From positions 1 through 64,000 of the forward strand of contig NZ_JAFBDU010000006.1 in the NCBI RefSeq assembly GCF_016908395.1: a stretch of 64,000 bases of DNA. Reading direction: 5' to 3'. Position 1 is the stretch's first letter; every line of letters begins with the position of its first letter. Made by a program: the position numbers and the translations under genes. The notes beneath the pieces were generated by a model. It did not search any database and had not been told where the DNA came from. It saw only the letters and a list, made by a program, of their open reading frames with translations. Shown here one piece after another: positions 8,075 to 16,365 of this stretch. Origin of the DNA: Metabacillus crassostreae (lineage in GTDB: Bacteria > Bacillota > Bacilli > Bacillales > Bacillaceae).

Positions 8075-9595
8075 ATGGAAAATCGTCCACAGTGGGGGAC
8101 AAGGGCAGGCTTTATATTAGCAGCCGTTGGTTCTGCAGTTGGTTTAGGTAATATTTGGAGATTCCCAGCAACAGCATATGAAAATGGAGGAGGAGCATTC
8201 TTCATTCCATACTTATTTGCTTTATTAACAGCTGGTATTCCATTACTAGTTATGGAGTTTACAATCGGTCATAAGTACCGCGGATCAGCTCCGATGTCAT
8301 TAGGTAGATTAAGTAAAGGCTCAGAATGGATTGGTTGGTGGCAGGTTGCCGTAGCATTCGTTATTTCCACTTACTATGCTGTTATTATAGCTTGGGCAAT
8401 GTCCTACTCAGTCTTTTCGTTTAACCTAAGCTGGGGAGAAGATACAGGCGGCTTCTTAATGGGAGATTACTTAAATCGTATTGACTTAGATGGCGGTGCA
8501 ATTGGTGATTTCGGAAGTTTAGTTCCTGGAGTATTAATACCATTATTAATTGTTTGGGCTGTTACATTAGGTGTTCTTTTTGCAGGTGTTAAAAAAGGTA
8601 TCGAAGTTGCAAATAAAATCTTTATTCCAGCATTAGTTATTTTATTTACTATTATCGTAATTAGAGCTTTAACTTTAGATGGAGCAGCAGCAGGTTTGGA
8701 TGCATTCTTTAAACCTGATTGGAGTAAGATTACTGATGGAAAGGTTTGGGTAGCGGCATACGGTCAGATTTTCTTTAGTTTATCTATTGCTTTTGCTATT
8801 ATGATTACTTATTCAAGTTACCTACCAAAGAAATCAGATATTACCAACAATGCATTTATCACAGGTTTCAGTAACTCTGCATTTGAATTATTAGCAGGTA
8901 TTGGAGTATTTAGTGCATTAGGATTTATGGCGGCACAACAAGGTGTTCCTGTTAGTGAAGTTGTTTCTGCAGGAGTAGGATTAGCATTTGTTGTTTTCCC
9001 ACAAATTATTAATGAATTCCCAGCGTTTAATGAGCTGTTTGGCTTCTTATTCTTCGGATCATTAGTACTTGCTGGTTTATCATCACTTATTTCTATTGTT
9101 GAAACATTTGTTGCAGGTGTTCAAGAGAAATTCAAAATTTCACGTGTGAAAGCAGTTATTATTGGTGGAGGAGCTTCAGCATTACTTTCATTAGTTTTTG
9201 CAACACAAGGCGGACTATTCTTCCTTGATGCAGCGGATTACTTTATCAATCAATTTGGTGTAGCTTTAGCTGGACTATTTGAGGTAATTGCAATTGCTTG
9301 GTTTGCGAAAGAATTGAAGAATCTACAATCACATGCTAATTCAATGTCAGATATTCAACTTGGTACATGGTGGAGAATTTGTTTAGGATTAATTACACCA
9401 GTTGTATTAGGATATATGATGTTTGATAACTTACGCACAAACTTAACAACTGAGTATGAAGGATATCCACGTGAGTTCTTATTCAGTTGGGGTTGGACAG
9501 TTGCGATTGGCGCAATTTTAGTTGGGGTATTATTTACAATTAAGAAAAGAGCAAATCCAACGACAACATCATCATCTAAGGGGGTATCACAGTAA
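8075..9595 (+). CDS. Neurotransmitter:sodium symporter (NSS) family amino-acid transporter
   Basis: 506-residue protein with about 12 membrane segments. The first helix has the NSS signature GFILAAVGSAVGLGNIWRFP (residues about 12-31), followed by NGGGAFFIPYL. Later come FFSLSIAFAIMITYSSYL (Na+ site region) and GLSSLISIVETFVAG. The family imports amino acids with Na+. The start ATG has AAAGGAGG 8 bp upstream. The stop overlaps the start of a small-subunit gene by one base (TAATG), as in MetP-MetS methionine/alanine systems, so methionine or alanine is a plausible substrate. Confidence 0.88.
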   Translation: MENRPQWGTRAGFILAAVGSAVGLGNIWRFPATAYENGGGAFFIPYLFALLTAGIPLLVMEFTIGHKYRGSAPMSLGRLSKGSEWIGWWQVAVAFVISTYYAVIIAWAMSYSVFSFNLSWGEDTGGFLMGDYLNRIDLDGGAIGDFGSLVPGVLIPLLIVWAVTLGVLFAGVKKGIEVANKIFIPALVILFTIIVIRALTLDGAAAGLDAFFKPDWSKITDGKVWVAAYGQIFFSLSIAFAIMITYSSYLPKKSDITNNAFITGFSNSAFELLAGIGVFSALGFMAAQQGVPVSEVVSAGVGLAFVVFPQIINEFPAFNELFGFLFFGSLVLAGLSSLISIVETFVAGVQEKFKISRVKAVIIGGGASALLSLVFATQGGLFFLDAADYFINQFGVALAGLFEVIAIAWFAKELKNLQSHANSMSDIQLGTWWRICLGLITPVVLGYMMFDNLRTNLTTEYEGYPREFLFSWGWTVAIGAILVGVLFTIKKRANPTTTSSSKGVSQ

Positions 9596-9699
9596 TGAGT
9601 GGAAGCGCGATTGCAATGATGGTTATCGGTATGGTTATTATCTGGGGCGGAATGGCAGCAAGTATTACGAATGCTGTGATCAAAGCAAAACAAAAATAA
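9595..9699 (+). CDS. Small subunit of NSS transporter (MetS-like)
   Basis: 34-residue peptide MSGSAIAMMVIGMVIIWGGM... with a single membrane helix (residues 5-26) and a basic C-terminus (KAKQK). It is fused by a TAATG overlap to the NSS symporter gene, with GGGGG 11 bp upstream of the ATG. It matches the methionine/alanine import family small subunit, whose partner MetS is needed for transport by MetP in Corynebacterium. Confidence 0.88.
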   Translation: MSGSAIAMMVIGMVIIWGGMAASITNAVIKAKQK

Positions 9700-9705
9700 T
9701 TTTAG

Positions 9706-9738
9706 GAAGAGGCGGTGAACAACTGCCTCTTCTTTTTA
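9706..9738 (+). terminator. Terminator of the NSS operon
   Basis: GAAGAGGC (9706-9713) pairs with GCCTCTTC (9725-9732), followed by TTTTT. Confidence 0.85.
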
Positions 9739-9790
9739 TATTTTGGCTCTTAATTGTTGTTTTTTATAGTTCGTCTATCCACTAAACTAT

Positions 9791-9930
9791 TTAGGGTTGA
9801 TTGGAGTGAAAGGTGCGGAACTCCAGCGGGAGCACCGGGACAGGCGAGATCCCACAGATGCGCCGTGCGCCGAGGAAGCTCACTGCCCGACTCGCGGAAA
9901 GCAAGCATCCTGTAGCGGAAATCAACCTAA
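9791..9930. repeat. Palindromic intergenic repeat, family 1 variant with GGTTGATT ends
   Basis: The ends are complementary: TTAGGGTTGATTGGAG at the left, GCGGAAATCAACCTAA at the right. The interior has the same plan as the other copies (CTCC.GCGGGAGCACCGGGACAGGCGAGA, then CGCGGAAAGCAAGCATCCTG). It lies between two convergent genes (the NSS operon and lytH). Confidence 0.75.
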
Positions 9931-9980
9931 CCTATAACTCTTTATATAGTTTATTAATACAGCCTAAATGTTTAATTTGC

Positions 9981-10973
9981 TTATTTCTTTTTTTGCCTTT
10001 CAGCTCGTTCCCATGATTTTAAATGTGGATAAGGATCAAATGACCATTCTGTTCTTCCATTGTCTTTATAAAGTCCATAATGTAAATGTGGAGGAAACTT
10101 ACCTGACGTACCAGGAGGACCGTATCCTGAGCTTCCTACAGATCCAATAAGCTGTCCAGGTTCAACGATTTGTCCGGTTTGCAAACCATCAGCAAAACCA
10201 TTTAAGTGAGCAAAGTAGTGGTAGGTATTATCAATATCACGAATTCCTACTCTCCAACCACCAAATCGATTCCAGCCCTTCATTTCTACTACTCCATAGC
10301 AGGTTGATCTTACAGGAACACCATAATTCGCAAAAATATCAGTTCCTTCATGAATTCTTCGACCACCCCAGCCTCTTGCATCACCCCAGGTGTTTTTGTA
10401 ACTGTAATTATGATTTAAAGGAACAGGAAAAGAATGCTGACCTAAATTTAAAGTCCCATATTTTTTATATAACTTCATATGTCCCAAAATAATCCCTACT
10501 GTTTTATCACGCTGATAATAATCCCATAAACCAATTTTTAAATTTTCCATATCAGTTCCATAAGAGCGTAGGTAATTTGCAAATGAATAAAGAACATCTT
10601 CGTCATTTGTTAGCTCAGCGTGGTCGTCACCATCACCGTCTTCACCAATTCCCCCAAATAATCCGATGCTTCTTGGATTTTTATCCTCTTTATTTGGGTT
10701 TAAAGGACCTGCCCATACCTCAGGCTTAATGAAAATCTCGACTAATCCCTCGGCTTTGGGAATATCTTTTCTTGAATGGCGCACATTTCTTTCATACTGA
10801 TCCACAGCTGCTAACACATACCAAGGGATATTTGTTATAGCTTCAACCTTTGTATATAAGCTCATTAGCTTTTTTTCGTCTTCTTCCTGATTTGTTTCAG
10901 CACCATATGTTAATGATTGTGCTGATAAACTAATCACCATAAAGATGATGACACTGGTTATTGCTTTATGCAC
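9981..10973 (-). CDS. lytH: L-Ala-D-Glu peptidase LytH (M23, sporulation)
   Basis: 330-residue secreted M23 peptidase. An N-terminal signal segment (residues 1-25, MVISLSAQSLTYGA) is followed by a helical domain and a C-terminal LytM domain: RRIHEGTDIFANYGVPVRS (Zn His and Asp) and the HLHYG motif near residue 300. In B. subtilis LytH (YunA) trims cortex peptidoglycan side chains to single L-Ala in the mother cell. GTG start with AAAGGAG 9 bp upstream. In B. subtilis it lies beside yunB; here two transporter loci separate them. Confidence 0.9.
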   Translation of the reverse strand: MHKAITSVIIFMVISLSAQSLTYGAETNQEEDEKKLMSLYTKVEAITNIPWYVLAAVDQYERNVRHSRKDIPKAEGLVEIFIKPEVWAGPLNPNKEDKNPRSIGLFGGIGEDGDGDDHAELTNDEDVLYSFANYLRSYGTDMENLKIGLWDYYQRDKTVGIILGHMKLYKKYGTLNLGQHSFPVPLNHNYSYKNTWGDARGWGGRRIHEGTDIFANYGVPVRSTCYGVVEMKGWNRFGGWRVGIRDIDNTYHYFAHLNGFADGLQTGQIVEPGQLIGSVGSSGYGPPGTSGKFPPHLHYGLYKDNGRTEWSFDPYPHLKSWERAERQKKK

Positions 10974-11176
10974 AGTAATGAGCTCCTTTCAAACAAAACT
11001 TTAGAATTTAGTAGTGCTGTTCGATTTACTATTCTTTTTATAGTTTGGTTCTTGTTAGGAATTTAATTAATAGAAAATGTTAGAAATTACAAAGGACCCT
11101 TTCTCTTGTCCCACTTGAGTGCTTATGTTAAAGTGGTAACGTATATGAAAAATGTTCTGATTATCTCTTTTGATAT

Positions 11177-11325
11177 GGCTCTTTTCTGAAAGATTGCTGC
11201 TATTTGACCTAATAATTGTCGAAAAACAGTGTTTTTATGTATCAAAGTTAAGGTTCGATGACAATAGACTTGATACAAGGCTGTTTCCCTTTATTCTTAT
11301 AGTAACAAGCTTATGAAAACTGCCT
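11177..11325. repeat. Intergenic imperfect-palindrome repeat, family 2, copy 2
   Basis: Starts GGCTCTTTTCTGAAAG-ATTGCTGCTATTTG, has a central ACTTGATACAAGGCTG, and ends AACAAGCTTATGAAAACTGCC. This is the same layout as 2359-2520. It occupies much of the 390-bp divergent gap between lytH and lipA, in which the promoters of both genes must also lie. Confidence 0.55.
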
Positions 11326-11364
11326 TCGGGATAAATCTTAGATAATGTAATGGAGTTGAATCAG

Positions 11365-12261
11365 ATGGCGAAAAAAGAAGAATATTTGCGTAAGCCAGAA
11401 TGGTTGAAAATAAAGTTAAACACAAACGAGAACTATACAGATTTGAAAAAGCTAATGAGGGAAAAGAACCTTAATACTGTATGTGAAGAAGCAAAATGTC
11501 CTAATATTCATGAGTGCTGGGCTGTTCGTCGTACAGCCACATTTATGATCTTAGGAGCTGTTTGTACACGTGCTTGTCGCTTCTGCGCTGTTAAAACAGG
11601 ATTACCAACAGAGCTTGACTTAGCAGAACCAGAACGTGTAGCAGACTCTGTTGCACTTATGAATTTAAAGCATGCTGTTGTTACAGCAGTAGCACGCGAT
11701 GACTTAAAGGATGGTGGGGCACAGGTATTTGCTGAAACTGTCCGAGCAATCCGTCGTAAAAGTCCATTTACAACAATCGAAGTATTACCATCAGACATGG
11801 GTGGAGATTATGATAATTTAAAAATGTTAATGGATGCTAAGCCTGATATCTTGAATCATAATATTGAAACAGTTCGTGAATTAACACCAAGAGTTCGTGC
11901 ACGTGCTAAATATGATCGATCATTAGAAGTACTTAAACGAGCGAAAGAAATGCAGCCGCAAATTCCAACAAAATCAAGCCTTATGATCGGACTTGGTGAA
12001 ACTAAGGAACAAATTATTGAAACAATGGATGATTTAAGAGCTAATGATGTTGATATTATGACAATAGGTCAATATCTACAACCAACAAAAAAACATCTTA
12101 AAGTTCAAAAATACTATCATCCTGATGAATTTGCAGAATTACGTGAAATTGCTTTAAGCAAAGGGTTTAGCCATTGTGAGGCAGGTCCGTTAGTTCGTTC
12201 ATCTTATCATGCAGATGAGCAAGTAAACGCTGCTGCTAAACAAAAACAAGCACATGCATAA
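11365..12261 (+). CDS. lipA: Lipoyl synthase LipA
   Basis: 298-residue radical-SAM enzyme that inserts two sulfurs into octanoyl chains to make lipoate. The auxiliary cluster cysteines are C40, C45 and C51 ([12 protein letters not shown]). The radical-SAM CxxxCxxC is C67-C71-C74 (CTRACRFC). The C-terminal RSSYHA serine motif is present. The length equals that of B. subtilis LipA. ATG 11365 ([13 protein letters not shown]) is chosen over the in-frame ATG at 11350; GGAG at 11351-11354 lies about 10 bp upstream of it. Confidence 0.97.
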   Translation: MAKKEEYLRKPEWLKIKLNTNENYTDLKKLMREKNLNTVCEEAKCPNIHECWAVRRTATFMILGAVCTRACRFCAVKTGLPTELDLAEPERVADSVALMNLKHAVVTAVARDDLKDGGAQVFAETVRAIRRKSPFTTIEVLPSDMGGDYDNLKMLMDAKPDILNHNIETVRELTPRVRARAKYDRSLEVLKRAKEMQPQIPTKSSLMIGLGETKEQIIETMDDLRANDVDIMTIGQYLQPTKKHLKVQKYYHPDEFAELREIALSKGFSHCEAGPLVRSSYHADEQVNAAAKQKQAHA

Positions 12262-12339
12262 TATGTAGGTGGTAAAAAGGAAGAGGAGTGCTCTTCCTTT
12301 TTCCTATTTAGAAACTAAGCTCTAAGCGCTTGGTCTTTT

Positions 12340-13026
12340 TTATTGCATTTGTTCTTTTTTGTAGCGAGATTTTTCGTATTGATCCTTCATATCGTCATCG
12401 ATTTCTTCGTTCATCTCTCCGTAGCCTTCACCATTTGGATTTTCTCCTGTATTAAGAGCACGACCTTGTGGAGATTCAAGCATTTTATTAATGGTTTTCG
12501 TGATAATTTCATCAATATCACGACTTGTAGAATCGAGTGGACTATATGCTTCAATTTGTTGAATCATATTAGGATTATCTGAAACGTAAACGTGATAGTA
12601 CCTTGGGATTGCTGATAGGGCAGTCTTTTTTACTTGATCTGCCGTTTCAAAGCGATCTTCTGAATCTGTATTATACGCCACCAGTACTTCCTCATCTGTT
12701 ACTAAAGTGGCAACATCCTCTACATTTGGAAGCTGAACGGCTAAGCTGCTTATTGTGTTTGCAACTTGTTCACGATCTAGACCTGGTGTTTTAGTATAGG
12801 TAACATCTTGAGGAATGCCACTTTTTTGATGTCTTACAAATCCGAAATTAGCATCATTATCGTTAGCATTTGGCATACCTTCTTCATTGTAAAGTTCCGG
12901 GCGATCATGTACATTTAATGTATTACCACTTTGATGGAAAAGAGAGTTTTCCTCTTCAGCTCCATACTGACAAGCAGTTAATAATGATAACCCAATTACA
13001 CCTACTGCTAATTTTGTTTTTATCAA
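12340..13026 (-). CDS. yutC: YhcN/YlaJ-family sporulation lipoprotein YutC
   Basis: 228-residue predicted lipoprotein. A short basic start (MIKTK) and hydrophobic segment end in the lipobox LLTAC, so Cys about 19 would be acylated. The body has the YhcN/YlaJ-type segment EQVANTISSLAVQLPNVEDVATLVTDEEVLVAY, and the C-terminus is highly charged. Members are found in spore inner membranes. The TTG at 13026 is preferred, 6 nt after AGGAGGTG; the in-frame GTG at 13035 lies within that Shine-Dalgarno. Convergent with lipA. Confidence 0.85.
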   Translation of the reverse strand: MIKTKLAVGVIGLSLLTACQYGAEEENSLFHQSGNTLNVHDRPELYNEEGMPNANDNDANFGFVRHQKSGIPQDVTYTKTPGLDREQVANTISSLAVQLPNVEDVATLVTDEEVLVAYNTDSEDRFETADQVKKTALSAIPRYYHVYVSDNPNMIQQIEAYSPLDSTSRDIDEIITKTINKMLESPQGRALNTGENPNGEGYGEMNEEIDDDMKDQYEKSRYKKEQMQ

Positions 13027-13151
13027 TATTAGCACCTCCTCAACCTTATCATTACCAAAGATAAGATAAATTTTCTTAGTAATTGATGGTTGTGATTGAT
13101 TAGATTATGATAAAGGTAATAGAATAAGGAATATGACGAGGTGAAATAATC

Positions 13152-13427
13152 ATGATAGTTGTTCAAAATCAGAATTTTGAATTGATAAAAGAAGAAAAAG
13201 ATGGTTTTAATGAAGAAGCCTTCAAAGAAAGATATAGCGATATCCTAAATAAGTATGATTTTATTGTTGGTGATTGGGGATATAGCCAATTAAGACTTAG
13301 AGGCTTTTTTGATGACCAAAATCAAAAAGCAACGTATGATACAAAAATTAGTACACTTGACGAATATATTTATGAATATTGTAATTTTGGATGTGCTTAT
13401 TTTGTGTTAAAGAAGATAAAAAAATAG
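13152..13427 (+). CDS. yutD: YutD family protein
   Basis: 91-residue conserved Firmicutes protein; YutD hallmarks are YDFIVGDWGYSQLRLRGFF and EYCNFGCAYFVLKK at the C-terminus. Acidic at the N-terminus, no signal or membrane segment. Function unknown. The Shine-Dalgarno GAGGTG lies 9 bp before the ATG. Transcribed divergently from yutC. Confidence 0.88.
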   Translation: MIVVQNQNFELIKEEKDGFNEEAFKERYSDILNKYDFIVGDWGYSQLRLRGFFDDQNQKATYDTKISTLDEYIYEYCNFGCAYFVLKKIKK

Positions 13428-13453
13428 GGACGTTTCTTTGTCAGATTTTGTAG

Positions 13454-13540
13454 AATCGCTGATAAATCCTCAGAATCGCTGATAAATTAGGAAAATCGCC
13501 GATAAATCCACAGAATCGCCGATAATCTTAAAAATCGAAG
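13454..13540. repeat. Tandem array with exact 20-bp period (core AATCGCYGATAAAT)
   Basis: The core AATCG occurs at 13454, 13474, 13494, 13514 and 13534. The first three repeats keep the 14-bp core AATCG-C-T/C-GATAAAT; the fourth diverges after GATAA and the fifth is truncated. The 6 bp between cores vary. A second array with the same core and the same 20-bp period lies at 53570. A period not divisible by three and frequent TAA triplets exclude coding. It lies between two convergent genes. Confidence 0.85.
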
Positions 13541-13600
13541 TAAAGCTGAAGTTGAAATTGTGGTTTTGCAGTTGGTGTCTTTAAATTTTTAAGTAGAAAA

Positions 13601-13633
13601 AAGTCTAAACACTTTTTCACAGTGTTTAGACAT
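13601..13633 (-). terminator. Terminator of the 14268-13661 minus-strand genes
   Basis: GTCTAAACACT (13603-13613) pairs with AGTGTTTAGAC (13621-13631). On the minus strand the stem is followed by a run of T (plus-strand AAAAAA at 13597-13602). Confidence 0.75.
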
Positions 13634-13660
13634 AACATCTTGAAACTAATTCAAATACAT

Positions 13661-13948
13661 CTATTTAGAAGTATATGGTGGTTCTTCATTTTTATTAGGA
13701 TCATCATGTGTAGGATGCGCTGGGGCATCATGTCTTTCTAAATTTTGATGAAGAGATTTATTTTCATAGTTAAAAGCACTATAGTATCTTTGACCTTCCT
13801 GCCAAGGTGTACTTTTATTGAAAACAGGCTCATTTTTCCCTCTTGGTGATCCATAAGGACCTTCTGGAAGTTGTTCTGGTACTAGAAAATTCCTCATTGT
13901 CTCTACATTTGAAAAATCGGTATATGTTTCTTGTTCCTTATCATCCAT
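13661..13948 (-). CDS. Conserved small acidic protein, function unknown
   Basis: 95-residue hydrophilic protein rich in Pro, Asn, Glu and Asp (ending APAHPTHDDPNKNEEPPYTSK), without signal, membrane segment or domain I recognise. It is probably largely disordered. The ATG at 13948 (MDDKEQETYTDF) is chosen because AAGGTGGTGAAGG stands directly upstream; the frame stays open further upstream to 13996. It follows the DUF3055 gene by about 50 bp on the same strand, so the two are probably co-transcribed. Confidence 0.7.
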   Translation of the reverse strand: MDDKEQETYTDFSNVETMRNFLVPEQLPEGPYGSPRGKNEPVFNKSTPWQEGQRYYSAFNYENKSLHQNLERHDAPAHPTHDDPNKNEEPPYTSK

Positions 13949-14001
13949 ATCCTTCACCACCTTAAGCATAGGTTTTACAGGAAGGATAATTGACATACAT
14001 A

Positions 14002-14268
14002 TTAAACGATTTGATATAAAAAATCACGAAGTTCTTCTGCATCTTCTTCATTAAGTTTGTATGCAAATTCTATATATCCTGGCTCTTTCAAGTCATCTTC
14101 ACCAATAATGGCAAAACGATTTCCTTGAATATCAAGAACAATTTGCTTACCGTAATAGCGGTCACTTTGAATAATTGCTAAATCAAAGCGTTGGTTTTCT
14201 CCCATAAAGCTAACAAATCTAGTCTTTGTTTCCACTGTGTCGTCGTATAGAAAAAATCTTTCTGACAT
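14002..14268 (-). CDS. DUF3055 family protein
   Basis: 88 residues, MSERFFLYDDTVETKTRFVS..., matching the DUF3055 family of Bacillales. DLAIIQSDRYYGKQIVLDIQ and the acidic C-terminal LNEEDAEELRDFL helix are characteristic. Function unknown. The ATG at 14268 has AGGAGCGA 5 bp upstream, better than the upstream in-frame ATG at 14304. Confidence 0.85.
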   Translation of the reverse strand: MSERFFLYDDTVETKTRFVSFMGENQRFDLAIIQSDRYYGKQIVLDIQGNRFAIIGEDDLKEPGYIEFAYKLNEEDAEELRDFLYQIV

Positions 14269-14474
14269 ACTATCGCTCCTATTATAGATACTATTTTGTC
14301 TCATTGGCTTAATCTAATCTCATTTTATCATAAGGAATAATAAAAAATCTTTTCGATGATTTTTTAGACAAATTTCTCAGGAAAAATAAAATTTACCAAG
14401 AAATAAGTCGAATGATATAATTTTGTGATAAAATATGAATACGTAAAGGTGAATGCCAGAAGGGTTGAGTACTT

Positions 14475-15782
14475 ATGAATAGTGGATTTTGGAATAAGAA
14501 TTATAGGAGAGTAAAAAAGTGGAGTAAGCTTTTTTATCCGCAACGTAAGTTAAGATATTATCCTCCTAAATTTGTACTTAGAGACCCCGTGTTTGAAGGA
14601 GTATATCATGCAATGAATAGTGGCCAACAGGTTGCTGTTATTGTTATATCTATTTCCAATATCCGCGAATTTTCACAACAGTTCGAACCAAAACAACTTG
14701 AAGAATATAAAAACGAAATAAAAATAGGATTCCAACATATCTTTGAGGAGTCATCATATAGTGAAGATTTACTAGTAGTCCATGACTATTATAATGAGGG
14801 ATTAACAGTATTTTTAAGAATTCATGATGAGAAACAAAGTGTAGTACATATTGAAAATATGCTTAGAATTCTAACCCCGAAACTAGAACGATGGATGTAC
14901 ACGAAGTATCCATATTTTAACCAGACATTTGAAATAGGCTATATGTTTGTTGAAAAAAATGACGGTACAACACAAGACGCACTGTATACAGCTCAGCAGC
15001 AGGCTGTAGCTATGGCAGAAAAGCGTATACAATCACGCTATATAGAAACCCTATTAGAAATGCGAGATATCATTCAAAAACGAGAAATCACTTTATTAGC
15101 TCAGCCAATTATTGATTTAGCTACAAAGCAGATTAAAGCCTGGGAATTCTTAACAAGAGGTCCAAAAAACACATCACTTGAAAATCCTTTACAGCTCTTT
15201 TCTCTTGCTAGACAATCCAACCTAATTTATGACCTTGAATTATTGGTTTTAGAAAAGGCTTTCCAAATGATTGGTCGTGTAGGGTGCTGTGATGATGTGT
15301 TTTTGAATTTTACACCTATTACATTAGGAAATAAACGGTTTATTCCAGCGCTTGAAAAGCTTTTAAAACGTTATGAAGACATTTTGCCGAATAAAATGAT
15401 CTTTGAGGTGACAGAAAGAGATTCTATCGATGGTTTAACATTCTTCCATGATAACATAAAGGAATTGCGTAAGATGGGCTTTAGAATCGCGGTTGATGAT
15501 ACTGGAGCAGGATATTCAAGCTTGCATACTATAAGTGAGATTCTTCCGGATATTATTAAAATTGATCGTTCTGTTATTCAAGATATTGATACAAATACGG
15601 TGAAAGAATCAATGCTAAAAGGACTAATCCTAATTGCAAAGGAAACAGGTTCTCTAGTTGTCGCTGAGGGAATAGAAAAGAAAGAAGAAGCTGACGTCCT
15701 TATGAGGAATCAAGTTGATTTAGCACAGGGATATTTTTATGCTAAGCCTGGAACATTAGAAAAAGGAAGAGTAGCTTTATAA
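14475..15782 (+). CDS. EAL-domain protein with degenerate GGDEF-like N-terminal half
   Basis: 435 residues. The N-terminal half (about 1-190) resembles a GGDEF fold but lacks the GGDEF/RxxD signatures. The C-terminal half is a full EAL domain (about 195-435) with the catalytic set intact: EFLTR (ExLxR), the Asn of FLNFTP, the Glu of IFEVTER, AVDDTGAGYSS (DD), KIDRS (Lys), VAEGIE and AQGYFYAKP (Gln). Active c-di-GMP phosphodiesterase is therefore plausible. No membrane segment is seen, so it is probably cytosolic. yutE follows 19 bp later and may be co-transcribed. Confidence 0.85.
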   Translation: MNSGFWNKNYRRVKKWSKLFYPQRKLRYYPPKFVLRDPVFEGVYHAMNSGQQVAVIVISISNIREFSQQFEPKQLEEYKNEIKIGFQHIFEESSYSEDLLVVHDYYNEGLTVFLRIHDEKQSVVHIENMLRILTPKLERWMYTKYPYFNQTFEIGYMFVEKNDGTTQDALYTAQQQAVAMAEKRIQSRYIETLLEMRDIIQKREITLLAQPIIDLATKQIKAWEFLTRGPKNTSLENPLQLFSLARQSNLIYDLELLVLEKAFQMIGRVGCCDDVFLNFTPITLGNKRFIPALEKLLKRYEDILPNKMIFEVTERDSIDGLTFFHDNIKELRKMGFRIAVDDTGAGYSSLHTISEILPDIIKIDRSVIQDIDTNTVKESMLKGLILIAKETGSLVVAEGIEKKEEADVLMRNQVDLAQGYFYAKPGTLEKGRVAL

Positions 15783-15801
15783 TTAAGGATGGTGATTGAA
15801 A

Positions 15802-16245
15802 GTGTATTTTGTTGATCGGGAAGATATTGAGGCAAAATTGATTTATTTAGAAGATCAGATAAAATTATTTAGAAGTCAACCTTCTTGGGAAAGTTCTATA
15901 GAAAAAGCTGCGTTAGAAAGAATTTGTCACATGACAATCGAAACAATTATTGATGTGGGAAATTCGATGATTGACGGCTTCATTATGCGTGATCCTGGTA
16001 GCTATGAAGATATAATCGACATCTTATTAGATGAAAAAGTTGTAAATGACTCTGAATCAAAGGGACTAAAAAAACTAATAGCTCTTAGAAAAATACTTGT
16101 TCAGGAATATCTTCAAATAAATTATGATGACTTACTAAAGGTTTATTCAGAACAAGGCAATCACTTAACTGAATTTCCTAAAAAAGTCCGTACATACATT
16201 GAAAATGAATTAGGTCCTGTATCTGCTTTCAAACCAGTAAATTAA
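15802..16245 (+). CDS. yutE: DUF86 / HepT-like HEPN protein YutE
   Basis: 147-residue all-helical protein of the DUF86 (HepT-like) HEPN family. The HEPN RNase motif R-x(4-6)-H is altered here: the helix reads LRKILVQEYLQI, with Gln where family toxins have His. No MNT nucleotidyltransferase partner is adjacent, so it is a solitary chromosomal DUF86 protein as in B. subtilis. The GTG at 15802 (MYFVDREDIEAK) is preferred, with AAGGATGG about 9 bp upstream. The in-frame TTG at 15796 is too close to it. Confidence 0.82.
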   Translation: MYFVDREDIEAKLIYLEDQIKLFRSQPSWESSIEKAALERICHMTIETIIDVGNSMIDGFIMRDPGSYEDIIDILLDEKVVNDSESKGLKKLIALRKILVQEYLQINYDDLLKVYSEQGNHLTEFPKKVRTYIENELGPVSAFKPVN

Positions 16246-16251
16246 TAGTAC

Positions 16252-16281
16252 ATGGGATGGTCTTAATAAGGTCATCCTTTT
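16252..16281 (+). terminator. Terminator after yutE
   Basis: GGATG (about 16254) and CATCC flank a short loop and are followed by TTTTT. The stem is short but well placed, just after the yutE stop. Confidence 0.55.
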
Positions 16282-16365
16282 TGTTTATTAAATTATGTTG
16301 AAGCTTATGCTGAATTTGAGATGCCAAGAAGCATATAAATAGATCATATAAAAGGAGTGACAACC

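Noticed and set aside
9355-9693. 112-codon minus-strand frame over the NSS gene end
   Set aside because: Shadow of the NSS symporter and its small subunit; no independent start signal.
9813-10016. 67-codon open frame between the NSS operon and lytH
   Set aside because: It lies in the palindromic repeat and runs into the end of lytH on the opposite strand; no ribosome-binding site.
13454-13540. CRISPR array
   Set aside because: The repeat core is only 14 bp with 6-bp spacers, too short for CRISPR, the core varies, and no cas genes are present.
15802-16245. HepT toxin of a toxin-antitoxin pair
   Set aside because: No MNT-type nucleotidyltransferase gene adjoins it, and the HEPN active-site His is replaced by Gln; solitary DUF86 proteins like YutE are common.
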